DNA of 64,000 nucleotides from JANXQG01 sp963719885 (lineage in GTDB: Bacteria > Planctomycetota > Planctomycetia > Pirellulales > Thermoguttaceae): positions 186,001-250,000 of the forward strand of contig CAVRDP010000031.1 in assembly GCA_963719885.1 (NCBI GenBank), given 5' to 3'. The notes below the pieces were generated by a model. The model saw only the letters and a program-made list of their open reading frames with translations, was not told the DNA's origin and made no database searches. The translations under genes and the position numbers were made by a program. Shown piece by piece: positions 1-9,457 of this stretch (position 1 is the stretch's first letter; each line of letters starts with the position of its first letter).

Positions 1-2
1 AC

Positions 3-818
3 CTATCTTGTCAATATAGGACCCGACCCGTTTTCTCCCTCGTGCTGCAGCGTGGGACGCATGCCGGCCGAGCCCTTTTCGGGCGGAGCAGCCGGCGCGG
101 GCGGCACAGCCGGCGGAGCCTTCTTGCCCCCGGCGGCGGAAGATGTGTCCACGATCTCCACGCTGCACAGTCCGCTGAATTGCTGCGTGGTGCCCGCCAT
201 GACCACGGTTTGGCTGGCGCCGCTCAGCCCGTCGACCTCGGTGACGCCCTTCTTCAGGCTGATCGTGCCGCTGGCGACGCCGTCCTCCAGCTTCAGTTCC
301 AACGTGCGGCAGCCCGGAAGGGCCTTGAGCGGATCGGACGGCTTGGGCTTGTCCGCAACCGCCACCGCGCTGAGGTAATGGAGCGTGGCCGACTTGATCT
401 TGTTGAAGGGGTCGATCAGCGCGGCCGTGACCTTGATGCTCATGCGATCATCGCCGTCCCTGACGGCGGTCAAGACGGTCTTGTCCAACCGGCCATGCAG
501 CAGCCGCACGACGGCCCGCGACGGGATGGCCAGGCCGAGGTTCTGACTATCGGCTTCCGTGATGCGGGCGACCGGCACGACGACGACCTGTGCGACCTTG
601 GGCTCGACAACGTGGCGATTGGTGACGATGTAGGCCGAATCGCCCTCGGCCCGGATGACGAATCCGGAGCCGCTGCCGGCCAGTTCGCCCGACTTGATCT
701 TCACGAAGACGGTGGCCGCCTTGAGGACCGTCACCATTTGCGGCGAAAGCGTCTCTTCCGCACGCGCCAGGCCAGGCAGGGATGTCAACAGGAGGACCGC
801 GCAAGTGACGTACCGCAT
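3..818 (-). CDS. Secreted trypsin-like (HtrA-type) protein, catalytic core apparently deleted
   Basis: This 271-residue protein opens with a signal peptide (about residues 1-20, ending ARA) and continues into the start of a trypsin-like fold: the segment GSGSGFVI followed by VTNRHVV, with the catalytic His at residue 69. Directly after this comes sequence that in HtrA-like relatives lies behind the protease domain (NLGLAIPSRA, then a beta-rich region and a Pro/Ala-rich tail). No charge-relay Asp region and no GNSGGP-type Ser motif are present. I infer an internal deletion of roughly 100-150 residues, so the product is probably not an active protease. The stop codon lies at positions 3-5, so the gene is complete as read. 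It faces away from the neighbouring remnants. Confidence 0.7.
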   Translation of the reverse strand: MRYVTCAVLLLTSLPGLARAEETLSPQMVTVLKAATVFVKIKSGELAGSGSGFVIRAEGDSAYIVTNRHVVEPKVAQVVVVPVARITEADSQNLGLAIPSRAVVRLLHGRLDKTVLTAVRDGDDRMSIKVTAALIDPFNKIKSATLHYLSAVAVADKPKPSDPLKALPGCRTLELKLEDGVASGTISLKKGVTEVDGLSGASQTVVMAGTTQQFSGLCSVEIVDTSSAAGGKKAPPAVPPAPAAPPEKGSAGMRPTLQHEGENGSGPILTR

Positions 819-1078
819 CGATTCGTACTCCTACTAGCGGGCAGCGAAATGCCGAGGTTCGTCCGGGCAAGCGATCGGAAACGCCGCTTCCCCGACGAGT
901 GTTTAATTTATCCGGACGGGTGGTGGATTGCAAGCGGTGAGCGAGACGTGGGGCGGTATGGATCTGCAAATTCCATGCATCATCGGGGGGGGCGAGGGGA
1001 ATTTGTGCGGGATGGACGCGACCGTCTTCGGAAGGTAGAATTAAATAGTGTTGCGCCCTCAGCAAAGGAGACTTAGGA

Positions 1079-1360
1079 ATGGAAACGACGACGACGACCG
1101 CCAATCGCAATGAACCCCACGACCTGCGCAACTCCGATTTGCGCGAAGAGCGAATGGCACGGATGACCCCTGAACTCTGGGCCGTGTACCTCGCATCGCA
1201 GAGCGCCGCGAGAAAGCCGGCGTAGTGGAGCACGACGTCGTGGCGTCGCTGAAGGAACTGCGCGACAATGGCTAACCGGTTCGTGGTCGATGCCTCTGTC
1301 GTCGCAAAATGGTTCCCCCACCAACACGTGGTGACGCTGGCACAACTTCCAACGCCGTGA
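1079..1360 (+). pseudogene. VapBC-like toxin-antitoxin remnant
   Basis: A 48-residue frame starts at 1079 behind AAAGGAG. A second frame ends at 1275 with the antitoxin-like tail VVASLKELRDNG. Overlapping that stop, an ATG at 1268 opens a PIN-domain start (FVVDASVVAKWF, with the first acidic metal ligand of VapC toxins) that stops after 30 residues at 1360. The antitoxin stop overlapping the toxin start is the usual vapBC arrangement. The antitoxin appears frameshifted and the toxin has lost more than three quarters of its length, so the locus is dead. The assignment rests on the PIN N-terminus; the antitoxin part is weaker. Confidence 0.55.
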
Positions 1361-1396
1361 CGGATCAGTCAGCTTCGTTACTGCAACGTCTCCTTC

Positions 1397-1513
1397 AAAC
1401 GCTTCCCCGCGCGGCACGGCGCCGGAATCCTCAAATACTTGCCGCACAGGGGATTTCGCCCGCTGCTCCGCGTCCGCCGGGTTCGCAGCCGCCGCGGGTG
1501 ACGACGTTTGCCG
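1397..1513. repeat. 117-bp interspersed repeat, copy A
   Basis: This stretch matches 9851-9968 at roughly 85 percent by eye. It starts AACGCTTCC, runs through GGAATCCTCAA and CCGCGTCCGCCGGG, and ends TTTGCCGC. Copy A runs directly into a DUF4058 remnant, while copy B does not. On the minus strand both copies could encode a peptide with EDSG and VPR in common, but neither frame looks like a full gene. Function unknown. Confidence 0.65.
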
Positions 1514-1678
1514 CTCGATCTGGCGACCGCTTTTCGTGCCGCCTATGACTTGAGCATTCGGCCGGGCAGCATCCGTTATGGGCAAGAGACGCCGCCGGAA
1601 CCGCCCCTCGCTGCGGCTGACGCCGCTTGGGTGAAATCGGTAGTGGCAACGCGGAAGGCCCAATCGATCGGCGCGTGA
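1508..1678 (+). pseudogene. DUF4058 family, C-terminal remnant 1
   Basis: An open frame of 56 codons without a credible start encodes LPLDLATAFRAAYDLSIRPGS and then a proline-rich linker and DAAWV. This pattern (hydrophobic LDL, then AYD, then a proline stretch, then AAW) is what I know from the C-terminus of DUF4058 proteins, which are common in planctomycetes and cyanobacteria. The first 63 bases differ at only four positions from 2279-2341. The rest of the gene is gone. The family call is from memory of the motif and is moderately secure. Confidence 0.5.
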
Positions 1679-1786
1679 TGTCTTGACCGATCGGCACGCC
1701 GGCAACCTCTATCCCATGCAAATACGCCTGATTGAAGGTTGATCCCTGAAGTTCTTGACGATAAAATAGATGCACAGGAGGTCAAG

Positions 1787-2089
1787 ATGGAAGAAAATCG
1801 CATTGTGATTGAGTTCGAGAATTCGGACAATCCCGAAGAGGCTGCCGCTGCACGACAGCAGTGGGAGCAGTCCGACCGCAACAGCGCCTGGCTGCACGAG
1901 CACCTTTCCCTGGTTGGCGACAATTTCCGTGGAAAGGTCATTTGTATCGCGGGGCAGGAACTCTTCGCGGGCGATACGACACGCGAAGCGGTCGCTCAGG
2001 CAACTGCTGCCCACCCCGACGATAAGGGGTGGTTCACGTTGTACATTCCCAAGGAAAAGGTAGCGAGGATCTATGCGCTGCGAAGGTGA
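1787..2089 (+). CDS. DUF5678-like small protein
   Basis: The 100-residue product has an acidic N-terminus and the DUF5678-like core WLHEHL, GKVICIAGQELFAGDT, then an alternating tail ending in YIPKEKVARIY. I chose ATG 1787 over an upstream start at 1739 because a strong AGGAGG (1776-1781) lies five bases before it. DUF5678 proteins have no established biochemical role. They are often encoded just before a retropepsin-like aspartyl protease, and that is so here: the stop overlaps the GTG start of a protease remnant (GTGA). A second such pair lies at 23838-24439. The gene itself looks intact. Confidence 0.7.
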   Translation: MEENRIVIEFENSDNPEEAAAARQQWEQSDRNSAWLHEHLSLVGDNFRGKVICIAGQELFAGDTTREAVAQATAAHPDDKGWFTLYIPKEKVARIYALRR

Positions 2090-2223
2090 GTGGTTGCGAT
2101 GTATTGGACATGAGCGTGCTTGGCCGGGACATCTTGAATCTTTTCGCGGTCATTGTCGACCGCGCGGCGGATCGCGTGGTTCTTCTCCATGGCGCCGACA
2201 GCTACGCGATTCAGCGCCGGTGA
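2086..2223 (+). pseudogene. Retropepsin-like aspartyl protease remnant (C-terminus only)
   Basis: The GTG at 2086 overlaps the stop of the DUF5678-like gene, the position expected for its protease partner. However, the frame has only 45 codons. After a few residues it goes straight to the C-terminal element VLGRDILNLFAVIVD and ends with LLHGADSYAI, which matches the closing strands of clan AA retropepsin-like proteins. The catalytic DTG motif is missing, so I infer a deletion of the front two thirds. Compare the intact partner at 24086-24439. Confidence 0.55.
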
Positions 2224-2345
2224 ATTGGAGGATCCGCTGCCGGTGATCGGCCTGCCTTTGGGTCCGCCGCGGCCCGATTTGCCGCTCGATCTGGCGGCTG
2301 CTTTTCGTGCCGCTTATGACTTGAACATTCGGCCGGGCAGCAGCC
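2219..2345 (+). pseudogene. DUF4058 family, C-terminal remnant 2
   Basis: The frame encodes DPLPVIGLPLGPP and then LPLDLAAAFRAAYDL, reaching further upstream into the DUF4058 C-terminus than remnant 1 does. Bases 2279-2341 are nearly identical to 1508-1570. After 2345 the family signal stops and the frame runs into unrelated sequence. There is no start codon or ribosome site. Confidence 0.5.
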
Positions 2346-2402
2346 TCCCCGCAGCGATGGCTGCGCAAGCTAGGCCGAAGCATTGTTGCGGCATTCAAAC
2401 GC

Positions 2403-3741
2403 CTACGACAACGCTGTGGTAAAGCCGATCTGGAAGTACGGCCACATCACGAGCTTCGATCCTACTTGCCTGACCGCCTTCACGCCGCCGTCCTGGGACA
2501 TAATGAACCCCACCGACGGCTCCATGCTCGCAACGAATCGGAAGGCCGATCGGTGCCGCGTACCGTACTCCGCGAACCGCACCTCTTGCGTTTCGGTCGC
2601 ATCCGACGTGTACGCGAGGTGAACCTTGTCGCCTCCTGAAAAGCTCGCCGTGACCTCTGCCCCGAAGCCGATGATCCGCAACGTGTCGGTCAACACCACC
2701 GCCCCATCCACAGCCGTCAGCGACGCGATGAACCGCGCGGCACCCTTCGCCGCGTCTTCGTAGTTCTGCTGATCCCACTGGAACGAGTCGAACTGCTCCA
2801 GTTCTTCCGCTTTCACCGTTCGCCGCTGCTGTAGCTTCTCGGCCAGGGCGTTGTGCTTGAGCCTCGCCGCCATTGCCGACACCAGGGCGTCTCGCGGTCG
2901 CGTGCTGGGCAAGACGTACTTGATCGACATCCGGCTCAGCAAGCGCGGATCCTCATGCGTGATCTCCTCCGGCACGAACAGGAGCGTGCCGCCGTGCTTA
3001 AGCTCGGCTGTGTACAAGAGCACCGACTCGATGAACGACTGGTGAGCGAAACTCAGCTCGTCGTCCTCGGCAGGGTCTTGATCGATGCCCGAAAGCTGGC
3101 TGGCGTTGTTGATCAATACCCTGGTCGCCGCAACGAAAAACTCGGCGAATGGCCCTTCCCGTAAGACGCTTTGTGCCGCGGTCACGATCTTTCCGTCCCG
3201 CATCCGAAGCGCAGGCCTGTCGCCGCGAGAAATGCTCAGCTCGCCGGGCCGAGTGGACATCACGACCAGGGCCTCGGGCGACGATTGGCCCATAAGCCGC
3301 TCGTGCCGCGCCATCTCCCATAGCGCCATGCCGATATCAACCAGGCCGTAGATTTGCAGCCGTCCGCCGCAGTGCTCGACTGCGATCAGAACCCGCCGCG
3401 GGTCAGCCACCGGGGCCAGCCGCCGAAGCTCCCCATGAGTGAACGGTATAGGCTCCTTGAGAAGGTATCGCGTGACCGGCGGCAGCTCGTCCTGGTCCCT
3501 CGGCGATACCGGGCTTTGACTGTCGAGGAAGACGATGCGGAATACCGTCGGGCGGCCTTCCTCCGTCAGCATGCTCGCGTGGTAGCAGAACGTCGATGAT
3601 CTCGTCGAACACGGCCTTGGGTGGCAGTTCCACGTTCGGCCAGTTCCGGAAGAACGGCTTTTTGTCCCACAACCCCTGAAGTATCCCGTGTAGGTCTCGC
3701 GGGTACACGGGATCCGGTATTTTGGGTTGTTTCTTCGCCAC
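2403..3741 (-). CDS. DisA_N-like (DACNV-type) putative sensor protein, one frameshift
   Basis: The joined product is about 445 residues. The C-terminal end carries GTRHRSAFRF and MSQDGGVKAVR, close to the GxRHRAA and SQDG elements of diadenylate cyclase (DisA_N) domains. The combination fits the DACNV class of predicted nucleotide sensors found in conflict systems (established family; role predicted). The start is GTG 3741, eight bases after GGAGG. The N-terminal frame (KKQPKIPDPVYPRDL and onwards) must be joined to the main frame by removing one base at 3589-3590, which restores DVCYHASMLTEEG. As read, the gene is broken there. It lies beside a nuclease-NACHT gene on the same strand, with 490 bases between. 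Confidence 0.6.
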
Positions 3742-4231
3742 GGCGCGGCCTCCAGGGATCTCCAGGCTGACCCCTATTCTAGCTGGCAACCACGTGCCAA
3801 CCAAGAGCCTGCGAACACTCCGGGATTTCCGCGACGAGGTCTAATCCGGTCCGCCTATTGCGGCGGGCCCTTCACGTGGCAACCACCGGTGTATTGGGGT
3901 TGATCCGAGGCTCGCAGCTTATCTGGTCGTCGGCAGCCGCTCAACATGCCACAATTGAATTCGTGGCTGATTCATAACATTTTGAAATAGCATGGACTTG
4001 CGCCGCCCGTGCAGCCAGGACCGCGGGTCTTATCTGGTTGGTTTGAGTGCGCTAAGATGACTTACCAAGGCCAACTGCTGCCATTGTGCATTGCGCAGAG
4101 ATTGCACCGTTGACCTCGAAGACGCTGTCCAAAACACCATCCGCGTCATGGATTTAGACATCGGCCAGGGATACGGCCCGCCGCTTGGTGGCCTTAGCAG
4201 CAGCGCGCCGCACGGGGCCAATCCGGTCTGG
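3742..4231. other. 490-base gap without a recognisable gene
   Basis: No open frame here has family character or a ribosome site. The segment around 3930-3990 is more AT-rich than its surroundings. Two short copies of CTTATCTGGT occur near 3918 and 4029. I see no tRNA, terminator or clear promoter. Confidence 0.5.
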
Positions 4232-7200
4232 CTACTGCGGTGCCGGGTCTCGCCGTTGCCGTTTCGCCCTGCGCAATTGCGCGAGCACACGGCGTCCCGA
4301 TTCGCCGAGAGTGGCCAGCATCTCGCGGCCCGTGATCTCGAAAGTGATCGTAGTGCCGTCTTGAACAGCCTTACCTGCCCTCTCAGCCAGCTCCGAATCG
4401 TTCCAAGGACTGCGACGATACCAAGCCAGTATCAATGGCGAACTGCTGTCGGCCTTTGACGCCGTTTTCACAAGCCACTCGTCGCAATCCCCCCAAACGT
4501 CGACCGGGAACGTGTCTCGCGGAAGCAGCGGCTGGGTAGACAACGCCCAGGCCGAAAACCAATGCAACCCACTGGATTTCGCCTCGCGCCACAACTGGTA
4601 CAACGAAAGGATCACCGTAGGTTTCGGAGGCGTGCTGGGTAGTCGTGCTGCACCCATCCAAGCCAACGCCCAGGCGCCGGCGAGCGCCAGCGGCGGATCT
4701 TCCGGTAAGAGCAGGTCGCCGAGGGCGTCACGCAACGCGCAAGAACATTCGGCCAGTGATTCCATGCGAGCACGACTAAATTGGCCGTACGCCAGCCACA
4801 TGAGAACGAACGCGGCACGGGCCTGTTCGATCCGATTTCCCAATGCCAACGTGCGTCCGAGCGGTCGCGCGGCTTCCGATAGTTTCGGGGGCTCGCCTTG
4901 AAAGACCGCTTCCATGGCAAGTTCCTGCACCGTGATCGCGTACTCATCCCAGCCTGGACGATTTCCGAAGTAACGCTCCTCGGCCACTTCCTGAAAGACT
5001 TCGCCGAACTTCCCGCGCCTTAGGCTGATGGCCCAATCGGGCACGTAGTCCCCACAGCCATGCCGGGCCATTTGCCCCAAGGCGGCGCGGAGAGTCGATG
5101 GAGTGACTTGCACTTCGTCCAGCAGGCACTGCCGTAAGAGAACCACGCGCAGCATCACTGACGTCCTCGCGCCCTGGATAAGTCCGATTAAGTTCCTGAG
5201 CTTCGCAGGTCGTAGTGAGGCGACTGATGATCGGCTCAGCCTTCCGGCCGGCCAGGACGGCGGCCAGCGGGACGACTTCCCGCCATCGCTCGTCGGAGAA
5301 ATGCGGCTCAAGCAAATCGACCAAACTCCGGCCCGCGTTTCGGCGGGGATACTGTTCCTCGACCAATCCGCGCGCGGCCAGGTATTCTTGAAAGGTCAAA
5401 TGCCGGAATTCGTAAACCGGTTGAAGTTCGCCATCGATCCGCTCATGGCCGGTCTGCATCAACAGGCTGCTGCGGTATTCGACCCGCTTAATAAACTCTG
5501 CCGGACTGACGCGGCAGAATTGCAGCTCGGCCTGCAGCTCTTCCCTCGCCTCCAGCAGTAGTTTCAGCAACCGCCAGTGCGCGACTTGCTGAACCCCTTC
5601 GTTCATCATCGTGCAGGCCACGTAAGAAAGCTGCGCCGCCGTTTCGTCCAGGTCCATGGGATCGAACCCCTCGGTGTTCCAGGTGCGAGTCAGCACGCGC
5701 ACGGCTTCGCGATAGAGTTCCACCCGGCGGTTCGGCAATTCGCCGATGCACCGCCGGACGACCAGCAGGGTAGTCAGCATCAGCGGATTCTCCGCAAGTG
5801 CCCGAATTCGCTCGTTAGCCCAGATGGTCGCCGCCAATTCCCCAGCTTCGGAACGGACTTTGTCATTGTCGCCCACGACTTCCACGTGCCAGCTCTCGCA
5901 CAACTGCGTGACATCCGCCTCGTCAAACGGGGCCAGTTTGGCCTGCTCGCACGCGCTGGCCAGCACGCTGGCCACGTGCCGATACCCGGCTTCGCGCAAC
6001 GTCACAACGATCGCCAAAAGGGGAAACATGGCGAGGAAGGTGCGGAGGTGCGCGGCGAACGTCGTCCGGGCGCCCTCGTCCGAGATCTCATCCAAACCAT
6101 CGACCAGCAGCAGGGCCCGCCCGGCACGCAGCGCCTCGTCGATCTGATCGTGGAAGACGGCCGCCTCGTCACCGTTCATGCTGGCGTGCCGCGGCAGATC
6201 GTCGAGCAACTCCAGGATCGGCCGATGCGCCCGGTTGCGTAACTCGCGGCAGCGGACGAACAAGGGCAGCCAGTCCCGGTCGGGCAACCGATCGTCGGTT
6301 TCGGCCCGACGTTCGGGTACGGCGTACGCGATGGCCAGCCGCTTCAGCAACGTACTCTTTCCGCCACCGGGTTTCGCCAACAGCGAAAATCGGTTGTGCC
6401 CGCCGAGGAACTCCCCGAGCGGAACGATCGTTTCTTGCCCCGGCGCGGCTTTCTGGCCAGGTTCATCCGCGGGCCTGCTCGCCGCGAAAACGAGCTTCAA
6501 GGGCACAAACAGGTGTTCCAGTCGCATCTTACAGGCAGAGAGATCGGAATCCGCAGGCAAACCAAGGAGTTGGATATGGCCGCATTCCTCGGCGACCCAA
6601 CGGCGATAACGGTCCACCGCTGACTTGGCGAGCGTTTCCCGATCCGCCGCCGTTTCCGGCGGTGCGAGGTAGTGCAGCGTGTGCAAGGAACCGGCGCAAT
6701 CGCGGTCGGCTTGGATGACGCCACATGCGGCCGCTTTGGCCAGCGGCGTACCGTCGGCGTGGATCAGCGCGAAGTGCATGCGCTGCTTGTTGTGCGCATA
6801 GAACACGGCCCAGAGATAGCCCATCTCGTGACCCAGTAACTCCGCCCCGTCGAGTACCGCGTCCTTGAGTCCGGCATGCGCGGCGCAGCGGCCAGCTTGT
6901 TCGATGGCCTCCGTGTGGCTCACCAGAATGCGGACCCGTATCAACTCTTCGATGACCAGCTTTCCGTCCAGCAGGATGATCCGATTTCGGGCGCTGGTTT
7001 CCAGCTCCTGCTCCTTGCCCGTTTCGCGGAAACCGCTGAGGGACACGAAGTAGCCCGCGACGGGAGTTCGCTCGTCTTTGTCTCGTTCGCGGCTGACGAC
7101 ACCGAAGAACTTGTTCAGCTCGGCGCCTCCCATCTTGTCCGCGTGGGCTTTGCATTCGGCGACCAATCGCCTGGATTCAAACCGGTGCGTCCCCATAATA

Positions 7201-7346
7201 TCGATTTCCCTCCCGGTCATGTGGACGTTCAGCCGCAAATCGTCGTAGGCCAGCGCGAAGAACAAGTCCTTGGCGAGTCGCGTGAACAGGTCGCCACGCG
7301 CGTTGTCCTCGGAGGCCAGAAGCCGTAGGGATGTCGGAGTATCCAT
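4232..7346 (-). CDS. Restriction-endonuclease-like domain fused to NACHT NTPase (bNACHT-type defence protein), one frameshift
   Basis: The joined protein has about 1,037 residues. Residues 20-140 form a PD-(D/E)XK nuclease domain: GREIDIMG with Asp49, then LVAECKAH with Glu65 and Lys67. A linker region of about 150 residues follows. The NTPase has Walker A AKPGGGKST (324-332), Walker B LLLVDGLDEI (about 412-421), and the late NACHT signature RHLTFQEYLAARG. The C-terminal 300 residues are helical and repeat-like, as in sensor regions of STAND proteins. ATG 7346 is chosen because AGGAAAGGA precedes it. The frame shifts near 5190; reading on gives LRVVLLRQCLLDE and a clean stop at 4232. Nuclease-NACHT proteins act as phage sensors that kill or degrade DNA (established for related bNACHT proteins; inferred here). 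Confidence 0.75.
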
Positions 7347-7769
7347 GCAAGGATCCTTTCCTCGAACAGGCGAGTCAGCCACACCGAAAAGGTCAAACAC
7401 ACGAAAACGTCATTTTACGCGAACCGCTCCGCGAATACACCAGGGCACTCGAAGACCTTTATTCCTGTTACCGCAAGAAGATGCCCCGACGGCGCGCTGG
7501 AATCACCGACCGACCCCTCCTCCCGCCACAGAACCGTCGCAATCGTTCCATTTCCTTCGATTCCCGGCGAAAATGGGCTTATTCCCTGGGACGGTTCTGT
7601 GCGAAGTAGATGAAAAGCGTCCCGGGAACGGGCTCAGAAACTCCCCTGATGATACAAACTCGGGGCTCGTCGGGACCGTTAGGTGTGGGCGGCGGCCAAG
7701 CAGTCTGGCCGGCCGCGCCAATGCGGCAAAGATAGGCCGAGCGGGGCTTGATTGGCACCGGCCGCATGC
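7347..7769. other. Intergenic region between divergent NACHT and AbiE genes
   Basis: About 420 bases separate the minus-strand NACHT gene from the plus-strand AbiE operon. Short open frames exist but none shows family sequence or codon character. It should hold the NACHT promoter, which I could not place with confidence. Confidence 0.4.
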
Positions 7770-7804
7770 TATAATGTCAGAAACAGCGATCTATTTTACT
7801 GACA
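7770..7804 (+). promoter_or_regulatory. AbiE promoter -10 box with palindromic operator
   Basis: A perfect TATAAT lies at 7770-7775, 39 bases before the AbiEi start codon. Overlapping it is an inverted repeat, TAATGTCAG at 7772-7780 and CTGACAATA at 7799-7807 (TGTCAG arms perfect, one mismatch outside). AbiEi antitoxins are known to repress their own operon through inverted repeats in the promoter, which fits this placement. That this is the AbiEi operator is inference. Confidence 0.55.
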
Positions 7805-7814
7805 ATAGCCACGC

Positions 7815-8430
7815 ATGAACGTTGCGCATCCGATTTCCGAAAAGGTACTTGCGAGACTCCGCTCGGTGCAAGGGGCGGCAGTCCCGGCCGGGGACTTCCT
7901 GGATCTGGGCCAGCGCGGCCGTCGATCAGGCGCTGTCGCGCTTGACGCGGCAGGGAGCCATCCGCCGCGTGCGGCGCGGGCTCTACGAATTGCCCCGTAT
8001 CGGCAAACTGCTGAACGAACCGATGGTGCAGTCGCCCGACGAACTGGTTCAAGCATGGGCCAGGAAGAACGGCCTGCAGGTCTTGCCGTCCGGGGCGCAG
8101 GCGGCGAATCTGCTCGGACTCTCGACCCAGGTGCCTGCAAAGCTCGTCTACTACACGAATGGCCGCACGCGCACATTGAAGCTCGGCCCTTACTCCATCA
8201 AGCTCCTGAACCGCGGGCCGAAGACGATGGACGTGGGCGGCAAGATGGCCCCCCTGGTCTTCCAGGCCCTCCGCCACCTGGGCCGCAACGGCGTGACGCA
8301 AGAGGTCGTCCACCGCCTGCGACTTGCCCTCTCCCAGAAGGACAAGGCTGAACTGAAGGACAATATCGGCTACGCCGCGGGCTGGATGCTGCCCGTGATC
8401 GAGCGGACTGCCAGCATGGAGGCGAACTGA
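7815..8430 (+). CDS. AbiEi-type antitoxin, one frameshift near the start
   Basis: The joined product has about 205 residues: an N-terminal winged helix (VDQALSRLTRQGAIRRVRRGLYELPR) and the AbiEi C-terminal region, typical of type IV antitoxins that neutralise a nucleotidyltransferase toxin and repress the operon. ATG 7815 begins MNVAHPISEKVLARLRSV. Near 7905 one extra base moves this frame out of line with the winged helix, whose frame then runs to 8430. The stop TGA shares one base with the toxin ATG (TGATG), so the two are translationally coupled. The upstream operator supports autoregulation. Confidence 0.75.
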
Positions 8431-9457
8431 TGGATCGGATCGCCCAAGCCCCACAGGAGGAACGCGCCGAGCTGTTCAGGCGGTCGGCCGGCATCTTGCG
8501 CCCGGAGCGGTCACCGGCGGTCATCGAGAAGGATTTCTGGGTCTGCTGGGCACTGCACCGCCTTTTCGAGGTGTTGCAATTCCGGCCGCAGTTGATCTTC
8601 AAGGGCGGCACGTCGCTGTCGAAGGCGTATAACGCCATCGAGAGGTTCTCGGAAACGTCGATCTCTCGCTCAGCCGGAGAGACCTGGGCTTCGCCGACAA
8701 CCGCGATCCCGAGCAGCCCGGCATTAGCGGAAAGGAGTCGCGCCGCCGGATCGCGGCCCTTGTGGAGGCGTGCCAGCAGGCTATTTTGGACCGACTGTTA
8801 CCTGCCCTCCGCGCCGATTTCGCGTCGGTCATCGGTCCGCGCATGTGGAGCGTCGAGCTTGACGCGATTGACCCGCAAACGGTGATCTTTACCTATCCGC
8901 GCAGTGAACTGGGCGGCGCCTTTCCAGCGGCCATCCGTTCCGCCATTCGGCTGGAGATGGGGGCACGCTCGGACGACTGGCCGGCGGAAGTCCGGAGAAT
9001 TAGTCCCTACGCGGCTGAGGCCTTCCCCGCGGCATTTTCGACAGCAGCTTCCTGTGACGTTCGCGCTTTGGATGTGAAACGAACCTTTTGGGAGAAAGCC
9101 ACAATTTTGCACGCAGAGCACCATCGCCCGGCCGACAAGGCCCTAGTGGCTAGCATGTCGCGGCACTACTTTGACCTCTACCAGCTTTCAAGGCAGGAGA
9201 TCGGCCGACAAGCCCTGGATCGGGCCGATCTTCTGACCCGAGTTGTCGCACACAAACGGCTATTCTTCGCCTCGGCCTGGACACATTACGAGACGGCGAT
9301 GCCCGGCAGCTTCCAACTCGTGCCTCGGGAAGATCAGGTGCCTCAACTTCGCGCGGACTATGCTCGCATGCGCGTGATGATCTTCGGCGACGTACCCGAT
9401 TGGGAGCGGATCGTACAGGGGCTACGAGAGTTGGAAGGGAAGATCAACGGTTCGTAA
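8430..9457 (+). CDS. AbiEii/AbiGii-type nucleotidyltransferase toxin, frameshift in the catalytic motif
   Basis: The joined product is about 342 residues. GGTSLSK (residues 59-65) is the first nucleotidyltransferase motif of AbiEii toxins. Eleven residues later the sequence should read FSEDVDLSL with the metal-binding acids. One G is missing at about 8656 (GAAACGTCGAT where GAAGACGTCGAT is expected). Restoring it gives an unbroken run RRDLGFADNRDP through to GLRELEGKINGS. AbiEii toxins modify tRNA or use GTP to stop growth (known for the family). Loss exactly at the active site could be real inactivation or a sequencing error; the many similar single-base faults in this window favour error. 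Confidence 0.75.
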
